From NCBI RefSeq assembly GCF_001661915.1, contig NZ_LYWY01000040.1, forward strand, positions 1 through 64,000: a stretch of 64,000 nucleotides of DNA. Reading direction: 5' to 3'. Both the position numbers and the translations under genes were made by a program. Each line of letters opens with the position of its first letter. Within the stretch, counting starts at the first letter, position 1. Of this stretch, positions 26,011-35,104 are shown piece by piece. The notes below the pieces were generated by a model, which saw only the letters and a list, made by a program, of their open reading frames with translations, did no database searches and was not told where the DNA came from. The DNA comes from Croceicoccus pelagius. GTDB taxonomy: Bacteria; Pseudomonadota; Alphaproteobacteria; Sphingomonadales; Sphingomonadaceae.

Positions 26011-27537
26011 ATGCGATTTCATCTGAAACCGGTTTGCACCGCGCCCGCACTGGCTTTGGCCCTTGGCATCCTTGCCGCTCCCGCCGCCGTATCCGCCGCC
26101 GACAAGGATGATGAGAAGGCCGCAAAGCCTGTGACCGACTATACGCCGCTTTCTTCGGAAAGGCAGCTTAGCGGTACGTTCGGCGGCCAGCGGATCGACT
26201 ATACCGCGCGCGTTGCCGAAACCGTCCTCAAGGCCGAAGACGGCACACCCAAGGCCGCGATCGTCACCACCAGCTATGTCGCCAAAGGCAATGACCGCAA
26301 TCGCCCCGTGACCTTCCTTTTCAACGGCGGGCCGGGTTCGGCCTCGCTCTGGCTGCAGATGGGCGCTTTCGGACCCAAGCGCGTCGACACGCCATCCGAT
26401 GCCACCGACGACGGCGCACCGCCCTTCCCCATCGTCGACAATCCGGATTCGCTGCTCGACGTAACCGATCTCGTCTTCATCGATCCCGTCGGCACCGGTT
26501 TCTCGCACACCATCGGCGAGACCGAGGGCAAGGAATACTGGGGCCTGCAGCAGGATGCGAAGTCGATCGCCGAGGTCATTCGCAAGTGGCTGACCGAGAA
26601 TGGCCGCTGGAACAGCCCCAAGTATCTGGGCGGCGAAAGCTACGGTACGACCCGCTCGGCCCTTGTCGCGTCGGAACTGGAAAGCGGCTGGAACGACGTT
26701 GCACTGAACGGGGTGATCCTGATCTCGTCGATCCTCGACTTCCCTACCGTCTGGGGCGGCGGTGAGGACGGGAACGAACTGACCTACCCGATGTACATCC
26801 CCTCGATGGCCGTGACCGCGGCCTATCACGGCAAGCGCACCGGCGGGTCGCCCGCCGAGGTTGCCGAGGAGGCGCGGCAGTGGGCGCTTGGCCCCTACAT
26901 GACGGCTCTGCTCAAGGGCCAAGACCTGCCCGCCGACGAACGCGCGAAGATCCGCGCGGAAATGTCGCGCCTGACGGGACTTTCGGAAGAGTACATAGAA
27001 CGGGCGAACCTGCGCGTGACGCCGGGCCGGTTCTACAAGGAACTGCTGCGCGACCGCGGGCAAGTCGTGGGGCGGTTCGATTCCCGCTATCTCGGCGACG
27101 ATTTCGACGACGCGGGAGAAACGCCCGACAACGATCCCTCGGGCTTCGGCATCGACGGGGCCTATACGGCCGCCGCGAACGACTGGCTGCGCCGGTCGCT
27201 CGGCTTTGACACCGAGCGCGACTACGTGCCGCTGGGCGGAGTGACCGAATGGGACTGGCGGCCCGAAGGTGAAGGCAGCGTCGCGCCCTACCTCAACGTC
27301 GCGCCCAAGCTGGCGCGGGCAATGCGCGAGAATTCGCAGATGCGCGTATTCGTCGGTCAGGGCTGGTACGATTTCGCAACGCCCTTCTTCGCGGCGGAAT
27401 ATTCCATGAACCGCCCCGGATTCCCGCAGGACCGCATGACGTGGAAGTACTACGACGCGGGTCACATGATGTATCTGCGCGACGAAGACAGGACGAAGCT
27501 TTCGCGCGACGTACGGGCGTTCATAAAGGCGCGATAG
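26011..27537 (+). CDS. Secreted serine carboxypeptidase (S10 family)
   Basis: The 508-residue protein has a signal peptide (cleavage near AVSAAD) and an S10 peptidase domain: FLFNGGPGSASLWLQMG, IDPVGTGFSH, the nucleophile in GGESYGTTR, the acid in GWYDFATP and the histidine in YYDAGHMMY. These enzymes remove C-terminal residues from peptides, here probably in the periplasm. ATG at 26011 gives the signal peptide directly. It follows uvrB by 40 bases but need not share its promoter. Confidence 0.92.
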   Translation: MRFHLKPVCTAPALALALGILAAPAAVSAADKDDEKAAKPVTDYTPLSSERQLSGTFGGQRIDYTARVAETVLKAEDGTPKAAIVTTSYVAKGNDRNRPVTFLFNGGPGSASLWLQMGAFGPKRVDTPSDATDDGAPPFPIVDNPDSLLDVTDLVFIDPVGTGFSHTIGETEGKEYWGLQQDAKSIAEVIRKWLTENGRWNSPKYLGGESYGTTRSALVASELESGWNDVALNGVILISSILDFPTVWGGGEDGNELTYPMYIPSMAVTAAYHGKRTGGSPAEVAEEARQWALGPYMTALLKGQDLPADERAKIRAEMSRLTGLSEEYIERANLRVTPGRFYKELLRDRGQVVGRFDSRYLGDDFDDAGETPDNDPSGFGIDGAYTAAANDWLRRSLGFDTERDYVPLGGVTEWDWRPEGEGSVAPYLNVAPKLARAMRENSQMRVFVGQGWYDFATPFFAAEYSMNRPGFPQDRMTWKYYDAGHMMYLRDEDRTKLSRDVRAFIKAR

Positions 27538-27577
27538 GGCTACCCCCGCGCGCGGGGCGGTGTTAGCGCATCGCCCC

Positions 27578-28165
27578 ATGATCCGGTCGCTTCCCCGAAC
27601 CGCCGCGATGGCGGCCATTGTCCTTGCCGCCAGTGCCTGTTCCTCGAACTCCGAACCGGAGGGCGCGCCGAACGAGCCGGTGACCAAGTTCTCCCTGCCG
27701 CACCACGACCAGGCGGAGCTGGATGTCGAACGCAAGATCACCGAGGCCATGCCCGGAAAGATCGACCCGCCCGACGCCACCTGGCGCGAAACGAAGTCGG
27801 GCGCGATCTATGGCGAGCCGGATCGGAAGCCGCTGATCGAGATGGCCTGCAATGACGGTATGGTCGACGTGACGCGCAACGTCGCGTCCGACGACGGGGC
27901 CAAGGCGCTATTCGCCTTCGTCGGCTATCGCGGGATCCTGCGGCTCAAGGTCGAGAACGACGGCGCGGCATGGCACGGCAGCCTGCGCAGCGACGATCCG
28001 CTGTGGATCGCGGTGACCGGCGGCCCGTTCTACGCGACCGTCGCGGGCGGCGGCAAAGTGATCTCGCCGGCAAGCTCGATCGCCTCGTCGGTCATTACCG
28101 GCTGCAAGCCGGAGGCCGACGCGACGATCAAGGGCGCGGCAGTCGATACCGACGAGACCGCCTGA
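27578..28165 (+). CDS. Putative lipoprotein of unknown function
   Basis: The 195-residue product begins MIRSLPRTAAMAAIVLAASAC, a lipoprotein signal ending in the lipobox ASAC, then an acidic, proline-containing stretch. The body has GILRLKVENDGAAWHGSL and VTGGPFYATVAGGGKVISP and looks beta-rich. No known domain was recognised. ATG at 27578 was chosen to give a clean signal peptide. The end converges on the HhH gene with a six-base gap. Confidence 0.7.
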   Translation: MIRSLPRTAAMAAIVLAASACSSNSEPEGAPNEPVTKFSLPHHDQAELDVERKITEAMPGKIDPPDATWRETKSGAIYGEPDRKPLIEMACNDGMVDVTRNVASDDGAKALFAFVGYRGILRLKVENDGAAWHGSLRSDDPLWIAVTGGPFYATVAGGGKVISPASSIASSVITGCKPEADATIKGAAVDTDETA

Positions 28166-28171
28166 CGCGCG

Positions 28172-28807
28172 TTAAAGCTTTCCGAACCTTTCCTCGTACC
28201 CAGCGGCATCACCCTCGGCGAGGAACTTTGCCTGCGTGCGCCAGTCGTCGCGCGTGATACGGCCCTTGAAGCGGCCCAGCCGCTCGTCGATTTTCTGTAC
28301 GTCGTCATCGCTCCACGCCGCGATCTGGTCGAAACGCGAAATGCCCATGTCGCCCAGCATGGCGACCAGCTTCGGCCCAAGCCCCTTGATGCGCGAGAGA
28401 TCGTCCAGCCCTTCGCCGGGGTGATCGGCGGCATCGATCTTCACCGCGGCGGCCACGGCCTGCGCATCGCGCGCATTTCCGGGCATGTGGTCTTCCTCGG
28501 CCACCGCAGCCTTTTGCATTTCCTCGTCATGCTCGAGCGCGGCAGCCGCAACCGCGATGCCGACCCCGCCCATGCCTTCGGGCGTCGCGGGCGGTTCGTG
28601 TTCGTGAGTGACGCCAGAAGCCGCAGGCGCCGAATCGATCAGCGCCTGATTGCGCTTGGCCGGGCCAACCCCTTCGTCCAGCACGTCGGGACGGTGGCTG
28701 CGCACGCGTTCCTTCTTCGGGCGGGCCAGCAGCCACAGCGCGATGATAACGGCCAGGACCGCGACGATCGCGAAGGCCACCCAGTTCGCCTGGATCAGTT
28801 CCACCAT
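28172..28807 (-). CDS. Membrane-anchored helix-hairpin-helix protein
   Basis: The 211-residue protein has one N-terminal membrane helix (residues 8-27), a long low-complexity linker rich in alanine and acidic residues, and a C-terminal helix-hairpin-helix segment (LSRIKGLGPKLVAMLGDMGI, then a partner GRFKGRITRDDWRTQAKFLAEG), as in COG3743-type proteins. Such domains bind DNA or act in protein contacts. The function is unknown. It is the last of a six-gene run, one base after the small membrane protein. Confidence 0.75.
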   Translation of the reverse strand: MVELIQANWVAFAIVAVLAVIIALWLLARPKKERVRSHRPDVLDEGVGPAKRNQALIDSAPAASGVTHEHEPPATPEGMGGVGIAVAAAALEHDEEMQKAAVAEEDHMPGNARDAQAVAAAVKIDAADHPGEGLDDLSRIKGLGPKLVAMLGDMGISRFDQIAAWSDDDVQKIDERLGRFKGRITRDDWRTQAKFLAEGDAAGYEERFGKL

Positions 28808-28808
28808 T

Positions 28809-28964
28809 TCAGCTTTCCTCTTCTAGTCTTTCCGCCCGGCGAGCGGCGCGCAGATTGACGAGGTTGCGGAACCTCACCCTGCGCGAAAACCAAAGCAACG
28901 CCAGCGACAGGACCGCGCCATAGACGATCAGCAACGCGACGAGCAATTCGATCCAGAGCGGCAT
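28809..28964 (-). CDS. Small single-span membrane protein, 51 residues
   Basis: MPLWIELLVALLIVYGAVLS opens a hydrophobic helix of about 22 residues, followed by an arginine-rich tail (FSRRVRFRNLVNLRAARRAE). The start at 28964 has GGGAG eight bases upstream and lies ten bases after the OmpA-family stop. The stop is one base from the next start. Tight packing between real genes supports its reality. No homologue was recognised. Confidence 0.65.
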   Translation of the reverse strand: MPLWIELLVALLIVYGAVLSLALLWFSRRVRFRNLVNLRAARRAERLEEES

Positions 28965-28974
28965 GTCCGTCTCC

Positions 28975-29733
28975 CTACCCTGCGTCCGGCGTATCGACCG
29001 GCGTCGGCACTTGCGGCGCGATCGAGATGACCGAGAACTCGATACGGCGGTTGGCCGGATCGGTCGGGTCCAGGCCTTCGACCGGCCGGGCCGAGCCGTA
29101 ACCTTCGGCGCGCAGCGATGCGCGCGGTAGCCCGCGTTCCACCAGCGCATCGCGCACGGCATCGGCGCGTTCGCGGCTGAGGCGCAAGTTCACTTGTGCA
29201 TCGCCCACGGAATCGGAATGGCCGGCAACCGCGATGATCGATCCGCGGCACGGCTTGAGGGCCTCTGCCACTTCGTCCAGCAGCAGATCGCTATCGTCCT
29301 CGATCTTCGCGCTGCTCTGCGCGAAACGGATGACGCGCACGGCAAGCAGTGCTTCGACATCGCGCTGGCAATGATAAGGGCCGGGTTCGACTGTTTCCAC
29401 GGTTTCGACCGGTGGGCGCGAGCCCTTGGCCCAGTGGACTCCGCCGACACCCCGAACCGCGGCAACGGCGCGGGCAACGCGCCGGCGGGTGTCATCGTCC
29501 AGCGTCTCGCCCCCGCTCAATTCCGGGTGCCTTGTCGGCCAGCCCTGATCGGTGCGGAAATCGGCAACGATGCCGGTGCCGCCCTGCCGCTCGATCGCGG
29601 CTTTCGCCTCGTTCTCCAGCCGTGCGATCGTGTTCTCGCTCGTCATGTCCGAGGCGATCAGCGCGATCACGACAACGCAGGCTGCGCCAATCAGCACCTT
29701 GAGCCACGGGGTAAGCGAGAGAATTGCCTTCAT
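28975..29733 (-). CDS. OmpA-family protein with an N-terminal membrane anchor
   Basis: The 252-residue protein has an N-terminal hydrophobic helix (about 8-27) without a clear cleavage site, a middle segment with two cysteines, and a C-terminal OmpA-like peptidoglycan-binding domain (IIAVAGHSDSVGDAQVNLRL, ERADAVRDALVERGLPRASLRAEGYG). It may tether the inner membrane to peptidoglycan, like MotB- or TssL-type proteins. It lies 20 bases after the flippase gene in the tsaD run. Confidence 0.85.
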   Translation of the reverse strand: MKAILSLTPWLKVLIGAACVVVIALIASDMTSENTIARLENEAKAAIERQGGTGIVADFRTDQGWPTRHPELSGGETLDDDTRRRVARAVAAVRGVGGVHWAKGSRPPVETVETVEPGPYHCQRDVEALLAVRVIRFAQSSAKIEDDSDLLLDEVAEALKPCRGSIIAVAGHSDSVGDAQVNLRLSRERADAVRDALVERGLPRASLRAEGYGSARPVEGLDPTDPANRRIEFSVISIAPQVPTPVDTPDAG

Positions 29734-29753
29734 GCGCAAAGTCGATAGCGAAG

Positions 29754-31307
29754 CTAACCCTCTGGCGGAAGGGCGGCTGTGTCCTTCTTGCCCGCCTGCC
29801 GGAAAAGCACACGATCTTCCTCGCCAAAGCCGCGCTTCCAGATGACGTAGCCATAAGTCGCGAGGATGGCCGGAATGCCGATGGCAAGCTCCATCCATTC
29901 GGGCAGGTAAGTGAAGGCGAAACCGACGACGACGGCCGGCGCAATCGCCCAGACAAGCGGCCAGCGGAAGTTGTTGATCCGCTCTCCCAGAATGCCCGCG
30001 AGCACGCGCGACTTGGTAAAGCTGGCAAAAGCGAGCGCGAGACACAGCGAAATTGCAGCGCCCGCTGCCTGGAACAGTTCGCTGAACCCCAGTTCCTTGA
30101 TCGCGAAGATCACGCCGACCGTCAGCAGCCCCTGCAGCGTGATCGTCGCGAACGAGATCGCGAGGTTCTTCAGCCGAGCCAGATAGATCAGCGCCGCTTC
30201 CGAAACGACCGCGGTCGACGCGACCACTTCCGCCAGCAAGAGGAACGCCAGCGCGCCGTTGCCGTAAATGAACTGCGGCCCGACAAGGCCGAGCACGCCT
30301 TCGCCCGGAATGCCCAGCGCCAGCCCGATGCCGGTCTGCGCGGCGATGATCCAGAAACCTGCCTGGCAGACCTGCCGGGCGATCGCGGCATAGTCCTTTT
30401 CCTTCAGTTTGCGCACGATGACGGGGCCAAGGATCGGCTCGAAACTGGTCTTCAGCTTTTGCGGCAGGCTCGCCACCTGCACCGCGACGTAATAAATGCC
30501 GACTGTCGCCGGACTGACGAAAATACCCAGGATCGCAATGTCGAGGCGGCGTGTCCCCCACTCGATCGCGTCGGCCAGCGCGAGCGGGAAATTGTCGCGA
30601 GCAATGGCGGCAAGGTGGATCAGGTGCGGCTTCCATCCGTGCGGCCAGCCGTAACTGCGCAGTAGCGGGATCAGCGCGGTCAGCGCCGCCGCGATGACCG
30701 AGAACAGGTACGACAGCGCCAGCCCGCCTTCCTGCGTCGCGGGGATGAAATAGAACACGCCCGCCATGATTGAGAGCGACCACGGCTCCACGATGGAACG
30801 GCTGCGCACGGTGGCCGCGATGTTGTATCGGTAGGCGAGCGCAGCCAGCATCACTTCGGTCAGCGCCAGCATGACGATCGCGATGGGTAGATAGAGGTCC
30901 CACCCGCTGTTCATCCCGTTGGGGAACATCGGGGCGGGAAACACGAACAGGATCGCGGCAAACAGCGAACTGGTGATCAGCGAGAGCAGCAGTCCGTCGG
31001 TGATGACGTGGGTCTCGTCCCGCTTCTCGTTATGCAGCTCCTTGGCAAGCCCGCGCTTGAGGCCCAGCGTCGCGATCTGGCCCGCGATCTCGATGACGAT
31101 CAGGGCCGAGGCAAAGCGCCCCAGCTGGTCCGCGCCGTAAAGGCGGCCCGCGATGAACAGGAACGGCAGACGCGCGGCAAGACGCAGCAGGAAGCCGAGA
31201 AAATTGGTCCTGCCACCCTTGGCAAGAGCGGCAAGATCCTGACCCGGCTGTCCGGAGCCATCCGGCGCGGGCTGGCCACCCGATGCGGGCGGCGCGGGGT
31301 TTGTCAC
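29754..31307 (-). CDS. Polysaccharide/lipid flippase-like membrane protein (Wzx/MOP type)
   Basis: This 517-residue polytopic protein has about 12-14 predicted helices and a 35-residue proline/glycine-rich N-terminal tail. The pattern (LPFLFIAGRLYGADQLGRFAS, FASALIVIEIAGQIATLGLKR, ILGIFVSPATVGIYYVAVQV) matches O-antigen/oligosaccharide flippases of the MOP superfamily. It starts with GTG at 31307, which overlaps the gpsA stop (GTGA). The cargo is unknown, and no glycosyltransferase lies next to it. Confidence 0.85.
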   Translation of the reverse strand: MTNPAPPASGGQPAPDGSGQPGQDLAALAKGGRTNFLGFLLRLAARLPFLFIAGRLYGADQLGRFASALIVIEIAGQIATLGLKRGLAKELHNEKRDETHVITDGLLLSLITSSLFAAILFVFPAPMFPNGMNSGWDLYLPIAIVMLALTEVMLAALAYRYNIAATVRSRSIVEPWSLSIMAGVFYFIPATQEGGLALSYLFSVIAAALTALIPLLRSYGWPHGWKPHLIHLAAIARDNFPLALADAIEWGTRRLDIAILGIFVSPATVGIYYVAVQVASLPQKLKTSFEPILGPVIVRKLKEKDYAAIARQVCQAGFWIIAAQTGIGLALGIPGEGVLGLVGPQFIYGNGALAFLLLAEVVASTAVVSEAALIYLARLKNLAISFATITLQGLLTVGVIFAIKELGFSELFQAAGAAISLCLALAFASFTKSRVLAGILGERINNFRWPLVWAIAPAVVVGFAFTYLPEWMELAIGIPAILATYGYVIWKRGFGEEDRVLFRQAGKKDTAALPPEG

Positions 31308-32323
31308 CGGGGCTGCTCCGAAATCTCTTCAGGTACTTCCTGCTTCAGCGGGCGGGCCAGCAGCGCATCGACCATTTGCGAGGCGGTGACCTTGCCTTCC
31401 AGCAGCGCGCATACCGCGCCGGTGATCGGCATTTCGATGCCCATGTCGTGTGCAATGCCCTGAAGCACGGGCGCGGTATGCGCGCCTTCGGCCACGGTGC
31501 GGCGATTGGCCATCAGGCCGACAGGATCCTCACCCTGCCCCAGCGCGGTGCCGAGCGAGAAGTTGCGGCTGGAAGTCGAGGAACAGGTCAGCACCAGATC
31601 GCCCAGCCCGCAAAGGCCCGAAAGCGTTTCGGCCTGCGCGCCGCGGGCAAGGCCGAAGCGGAGCATTTCCGCAAATCCGCGCGCAATCAGCGAGGCGCGG
31701 GCGTTCTGGCCAAGCTCCATCCCGTCTACCACGCCGCAGGCGATGGCGAGAACGTTCTTCACCGATCCGCCGATCTCGGCCCCGACGATGTCGTCGGAAT
31801 AATAGGGGCGGAACTCGGTGCGGGCGACGGCTTCGGAAAGACGCTCCCACTGCTCCTCGCCGCCCTCGCAGGCGAGCGTCACGGCGGTCGGCAGACCTGC
31901 GGCGACTTCGTGCGCGAACGTCGGACCCGACAGCACGGCAAGCGTGGCGTTCGGGCAAGCGTCGCGCGCGACTTCGGCCATCAGGCGGTTCGTGCCCTTC
32001 TCGATCCCCTTGCAGCACAGCACCAGATCGCCCGAAAACTGCGGAAGCCCAGACATGACGCGGTCAAGATGCTGGGCAGGCGTCACGGCCAGCAGCACGT
32101 CGAGATTGGCGAAATCGGCAAGATCGCTGCTCGCGCGGATCTTTTCCGACAGATGCGCGCTGGGCAGGTAAGTCGCGTTGCGGTGTTCGTCGTTGATGCC
32201 GGTGACGACGTCCTCCTCGAACGCCCAGATCAGGACATCGCGTCCGTCGCTGGCCAGCATCTGCGCAAGGGCGGTGCCCCATGCGCCAGCGCCGATCACG
32301 CCGACGGTCGATATCTTGCTCAT
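31304..32323 (-). CDS. gpsA: Glycerol-3-phosphate dehydrogenase [NAD(P)+]
   Basis: GpsA reduces dihydroxyacetone phosphate to sn-glycerol 3-phosphate for phospholipid synthesis. The 339-residue product begins with the nucleotide-binding motif [16 protein letters not shown] and has the [15 protein letters not shown] and KNVLAIACG segments typical of the family. ATG at 32323 overlaps the tsaD stop by four bases. The next gene also overlaps, so expression of tsaD, gpsA and the flippase is tightly coupled. Confidence 0.97.
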   Translation of the reverse strand: MSKISTVGVIGAGAWGTALAQMLASDGRDVLIWAFEEDVVTGINDEHRNATYLPSAHLSEKIRASSDLADFANLDVLLAVTPAQHLDRVMSGLPQFSGDLVLCCKGIEKGTNRLMAEVARDACPNATLAVLSGPTFAHEVAAGLPTAVTLACEGGEEQWERLSEAVARTEFRPYYSDDIVGAEIGGSVKNVLAIACGVVDGMELGQNARASLIARGFAEMLRFGLARGAQAETLSGLCGLGDLVLTCSSTSSRNFSLGTALGQGEDPVGLMANRRTVAEGAHTAPVLQGIAHDMGIEMPITGAVCALLEGKVTASQMVDALLARPLKQEVPEEISEQPR

Positions 32324-33402
32324 GCTTTCACTCCTGCTCCGCGTGCGGGTTCGGCATCTGGGTCGAGCGGCCAGCGCGGCCGCGCCGCGACGTCCAGCGG
32401 ATCGCCACCTTCGGCCACCAGCCCCGCGGCCAGCCGTTCCTGCCCTGCCCATGCGATCATTGCGGCATTATCGGTACAAAGCTTCATCGGCGGTGCAACG
32501 AAGCCGAGACCGTTTTCCTCAGCAAGTGCCTCCAGCGCTGTGCGAAGCGACTTGTTCGCCGCGACACCGCCAGCAACGACCAGCGCGCCGACCTCGCCCG
32601 CATCGGCCAAGGCGCGTGTCGTGCGGTCGATCACGCAGTCTAGCGCGGCCTGCTGGAAACTGGCAGCGATGTCGGCCTTTTCGTACTGCCCGCTTTCGAA
32701 AGCGCGCAGGACCGCGCTTTTCAGTCCCGCGAAGGAGAGATGCGGTTCGGCAGAGCCTTTGAGCGGACGCGGCAGCGGCACGGCTTTCGGGTCGCCTTCT
32801 GCTGCCAGCCGCTCGACCGCCGGGCCGCCCGGATAGCCGAGACCCAGGATCTTCGCGGTTTTGTCGAACGCCTCGCCCAGCGCGTCGTCGATCGTCGTCG
32901 CCAGCCGCCGGTATTCGCCGACGCCGCGCACTTCCAGAATCTGGCAATGCCCCCCGCTTGCCAGGAGCAACAAATAGGGAAAGGCCAACTCGCGGTCAGC
33001 AAGACGCGGGCTCAGCGCATGGCCTTCAAGGTGGTTAATCGCAATCAGCGGCCTGTCGCCCGCCATGGCCAGCGCCTTGCCGGTGACGAGACCGACCATG
33101 ACCCCGCCGATCAGCCCCGGCCCTGCCGTCGCGGCAATCGCATCGAGATCGGCCAGTTCCATGCCCGCCTCGGCCAGAACCTGTTCCACCATCGGGCCCA
33201 GCACTTCGACATGCGCGCGGGCCGCAATTTCGGGCACTACGCCGCCGAACGGGCGATGCGCTTCGTCCTGAGAGGCGATGGCCTGCGCGACGATCGTCCC
33301 GTCCGCAGCCACGACCGCAGCCGCGCTTTCGTCGCAGCTGGACTCGATACCGAGCACCAACGGGCGCGAAAACTGTGAAACCTTCGGATTTGTGGCACTC
33401 AT
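32320..33402 (-). CDS. tsaD: tRNA N6-adenosine threonylcarbamoyltransferase
   Basis: TsaD transfers the threonylcarbamoyl group to A37 of ANN-reading tRNAs. The 360-residue ASKHA-fold protein shows [16 protein letters not shown], the metal-binding NHLEGH histidines, ASGGHCQI, and a glycine-rich [14 protein letters not shown] at 33402 was chosen for the family N terminus. It diverges from hemC with only 43 bases between start codons and leads a run of six minus-strand genes. Confidence 0.97.
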   Translation of the reverse strand: MSATNPKVSQFSRPLVLGIESSCDESAAAVVAADGTIVAQAIASQDEAHRPFGGVVPEIAARAHVEVLGPMVEQVLAEAGMELADLDAIAATAGPGLIGGVMVGLVTGKALAMAGDRPLIAINHLEGHALSPRLADRELAFPYLLLLASGGHCQILEVRGVGEYRRLATTIDDALGEAFDKTAKILGLGYPGGPAVERLAAEGDPKAVPLPRPLKGSAEPHLSFAGLKSAVLRAFESGQYEKADIAASFQQAALDCVIDRTTRALADAGEVGALVVAGGVAANKSLRTALEALAEENGLGFVAPPMKLCTDNAAMIAWAGQERLAAGLVAEGGDPLDVAARPRWPLDPDAEPARGAGVKA

Positions 33403-33445
33403 GGCGGGTTTCCCTGAACGCTTTGCGCCGCTAGCACAACCCGCG

Positions 33446-34399
33446 ATGCCCGACGTCACGCAAAACCCGCTGCCCGCCCCTGAACGCCCGCTTCGCCTCG
33501 GCACGCGCCGTTCCCCGCTCGCCATGGCACAGGCCCACGAGGCCCGCGACCGCCTGTGCAAGGCGCACGAGTGGCGCGAGGACGCTGTTGAGATCGTCCC
33601 CGTGCTGGCCAGCGGCGACAAGGTGCAGGACCGCCCGCTTGCCGAAATCGGCGGCAAGGCGCTGTGGACCAAGGAACTCGACGGCTGGCTGATCGAGGGG
33701 AAGATCGACTTCTCCGTCCACTCGATGAAGGACGTGGAGACGATCCGCCCCGAACAGATCGCGATTGCCGCCCTGCTGCCCCGCGCCGACGTGCGCGACG
33801 TGCTTGTGGGCGCAAGTTCGGTTGCCGCGATCCCGCCGGGCGCGCGTGTCGGCACAAGCGCGCCGCGCCGTGCAGCCCAGATGTTGAGCTTGCGCCCCGA
33901 TCTTACCGTCGTGGGCTTCCGCGGCAATGTCGCGACGCGTCTTGCCAAATTGCAGGCGGGCGAGGCGGATGTGACGCTGCTTGCCGCCGCCGGTCTCGAA
34001 CGCCTTGGCGAAACGGGTGTCGGCCACCCGCTCGAAGCGGCCGAGTGGTTGCCCGCGCCGGCGCAAGGCGCGATCGGCATCGAATGCCGCGCCGACGACG
34101 CTTTCGTTAAGCAGGCGCTGTCCGCCATCGACCATGCGCCGACGCGCGCGCAGATCATGGCCGAACGCGAACTGCTGCTGGCACTGGGCGGCAATTGCCA
34201 TAGCCCCATCGCGGTGTGGACGCGGGGCGACAGCGAACTGACCATGACCGCACGGCTCTACAGCCCCGACGGATTGGTGAAGGTGGAAGGCGAAGCCACC
34301 TTTTCCGCCAACTCCGACGGGGCCAGCGTCCTGGCCCGCCGGCTTCTGGCCGATGCGCCCGAGGCGGTTGCCGTCCACTTCGCAGGCCCTCCGGCTTGA
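33446..34399 (+). CDS. hemC: Hydroxymethylbilane synthase
   Basis: HemC condenses four porphobilinogens into hydroxymethylbilane in tetrapyrrole synthesis. The 317-residue product shows [26 protein letters not shown] and [10 protein letters not shown]. The dipyrromethane-cofactor cysteine lies in [11 protein letters not shown], a slight variant of the usual GGC-x-x-P-I spacing. ATG at 33446 gives a normal length. An ATG at 33401 would add 15 residues and overlap the tsaD start. The gene overlaps hemD by four bases. Confidence 0.95.
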   Translation: MPDVTQNPLPAPERPLRLGTRRSPLAMAQAHEARDRLCKAHEWREDAVEIVPVLASGDKVQDRPLAEIGGKALWTKELDGWLIEGKIDFSVHSMKDVETIRPEQIAIAALLPRADVRDVLVGASSVAAIPPGARVGTSAPRRAAQMLSLRPDLTVVGFRGNVATRLAKLQAGEADVTLLAAAGLERLGETGVGHPLEAAEWLPAPAQGAIGIECRADDAFVKQALSAIDHAPTRAQIMAERELLLALGGNCHSPIAVWTRGDSELTMTARLYSPDGLVKVEGEATFSANSDGASVLARRLLADAPEAVAVHFAGPPA

Positions 34400-35079
34400 A
34401 ACCCATCATCACCATCCGTCCCGCGCCCGGCGATGCCCGGACAGTGGCGCTGGCGAGGGAAATGGGCATCGAAGTCGCAAGCCACCCGCTTTTCGCGGTG
34501 GAGCCAGTGGCATGGGCCTGCCCCGATGCAGGCGCGTTTGACGCGATCCTGATCGGTAGCGCCAATGTCCTGCGCCACGGCGGTGATTGCCTGTCCGGCC
34601 TGACCACACTCCCCGCATGGTGCGTAGGCGAAGCCACTGCCAAGGGTGCGCGCAAAGCGGGTTTTACGGTCGCGGGCAGCGGCACGGGCGGCTTGCAGTC
34701 ACTTGTCCCGATGGCCGAAGCCGCAGGTCACCGCCGCCTGCTGCGCGTGAGCGGTGAAGCGCACGTCCCGCTCTCCCTGCCAGCGGGGATGAGCGCCGAT
34801 ACCCGCACCGCCTATCGCGTCGCGGCCTACCAGATCCCGCCCGAACTGGCCTGCATGCTGTGCGAACCCTGCGTGGTCCTGCTTCATTCGGGCGAGGCCG
34901 CCGCCCATTTCGCGGCCGAAGTCGACCGGCTGGGCATCGCGCGCGGCAATATCGCGCTTGCATGTCTTGCGCCGCGGATCGCGGACAGCGCGGGTTCAGG
35001 GTGGATGTGTCTATCCACCGCTCCGCTTACCGACGACGGGGCACTGCTGGCCTTGGCCAGGCAAATGTGCCAAGCCTGA
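34396..35079 (+). CDS. hemD: Uroporphyrinogen-III synthase
   Basis: HemD closes and flips ring D of hydroxymethylbilane to give uroporphyrinogen III. The 227-residue product begins [19 protein letters not shown] and continues FDAILIGSANVLRHGG and a C-terminal GNIALACLAPRIAD, as in this poorly conserved family. It probably starts with TTG at 34396, overlapping the hemC stop (TTGA). No ATG fits the conserved N terminus. Confidence 0.9.
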   Translation: MKPIITIRPAPGDARTVALAREMGIEVASHPLFAVEPVAWACPDAGAFDAILIGSANVLRHGGDCLSGLTTLPAWCVGEATAKGARKAGFTVAGSGTGGLQSLVPMAEAAGHRRLLRVSGEAHVPLSLPAGMSADTRTAYRVAAYQIPPELACMLCEPCVVLLHSGEAAAHFAAEVDRLGIARGNIALACLAPRIADSAGSGWMCLSTAPLTDDGALLALARQMCQA

Positions 35080-35104
35080 AGCTGAAAAACTAACCAGAGA
35101 TGTA

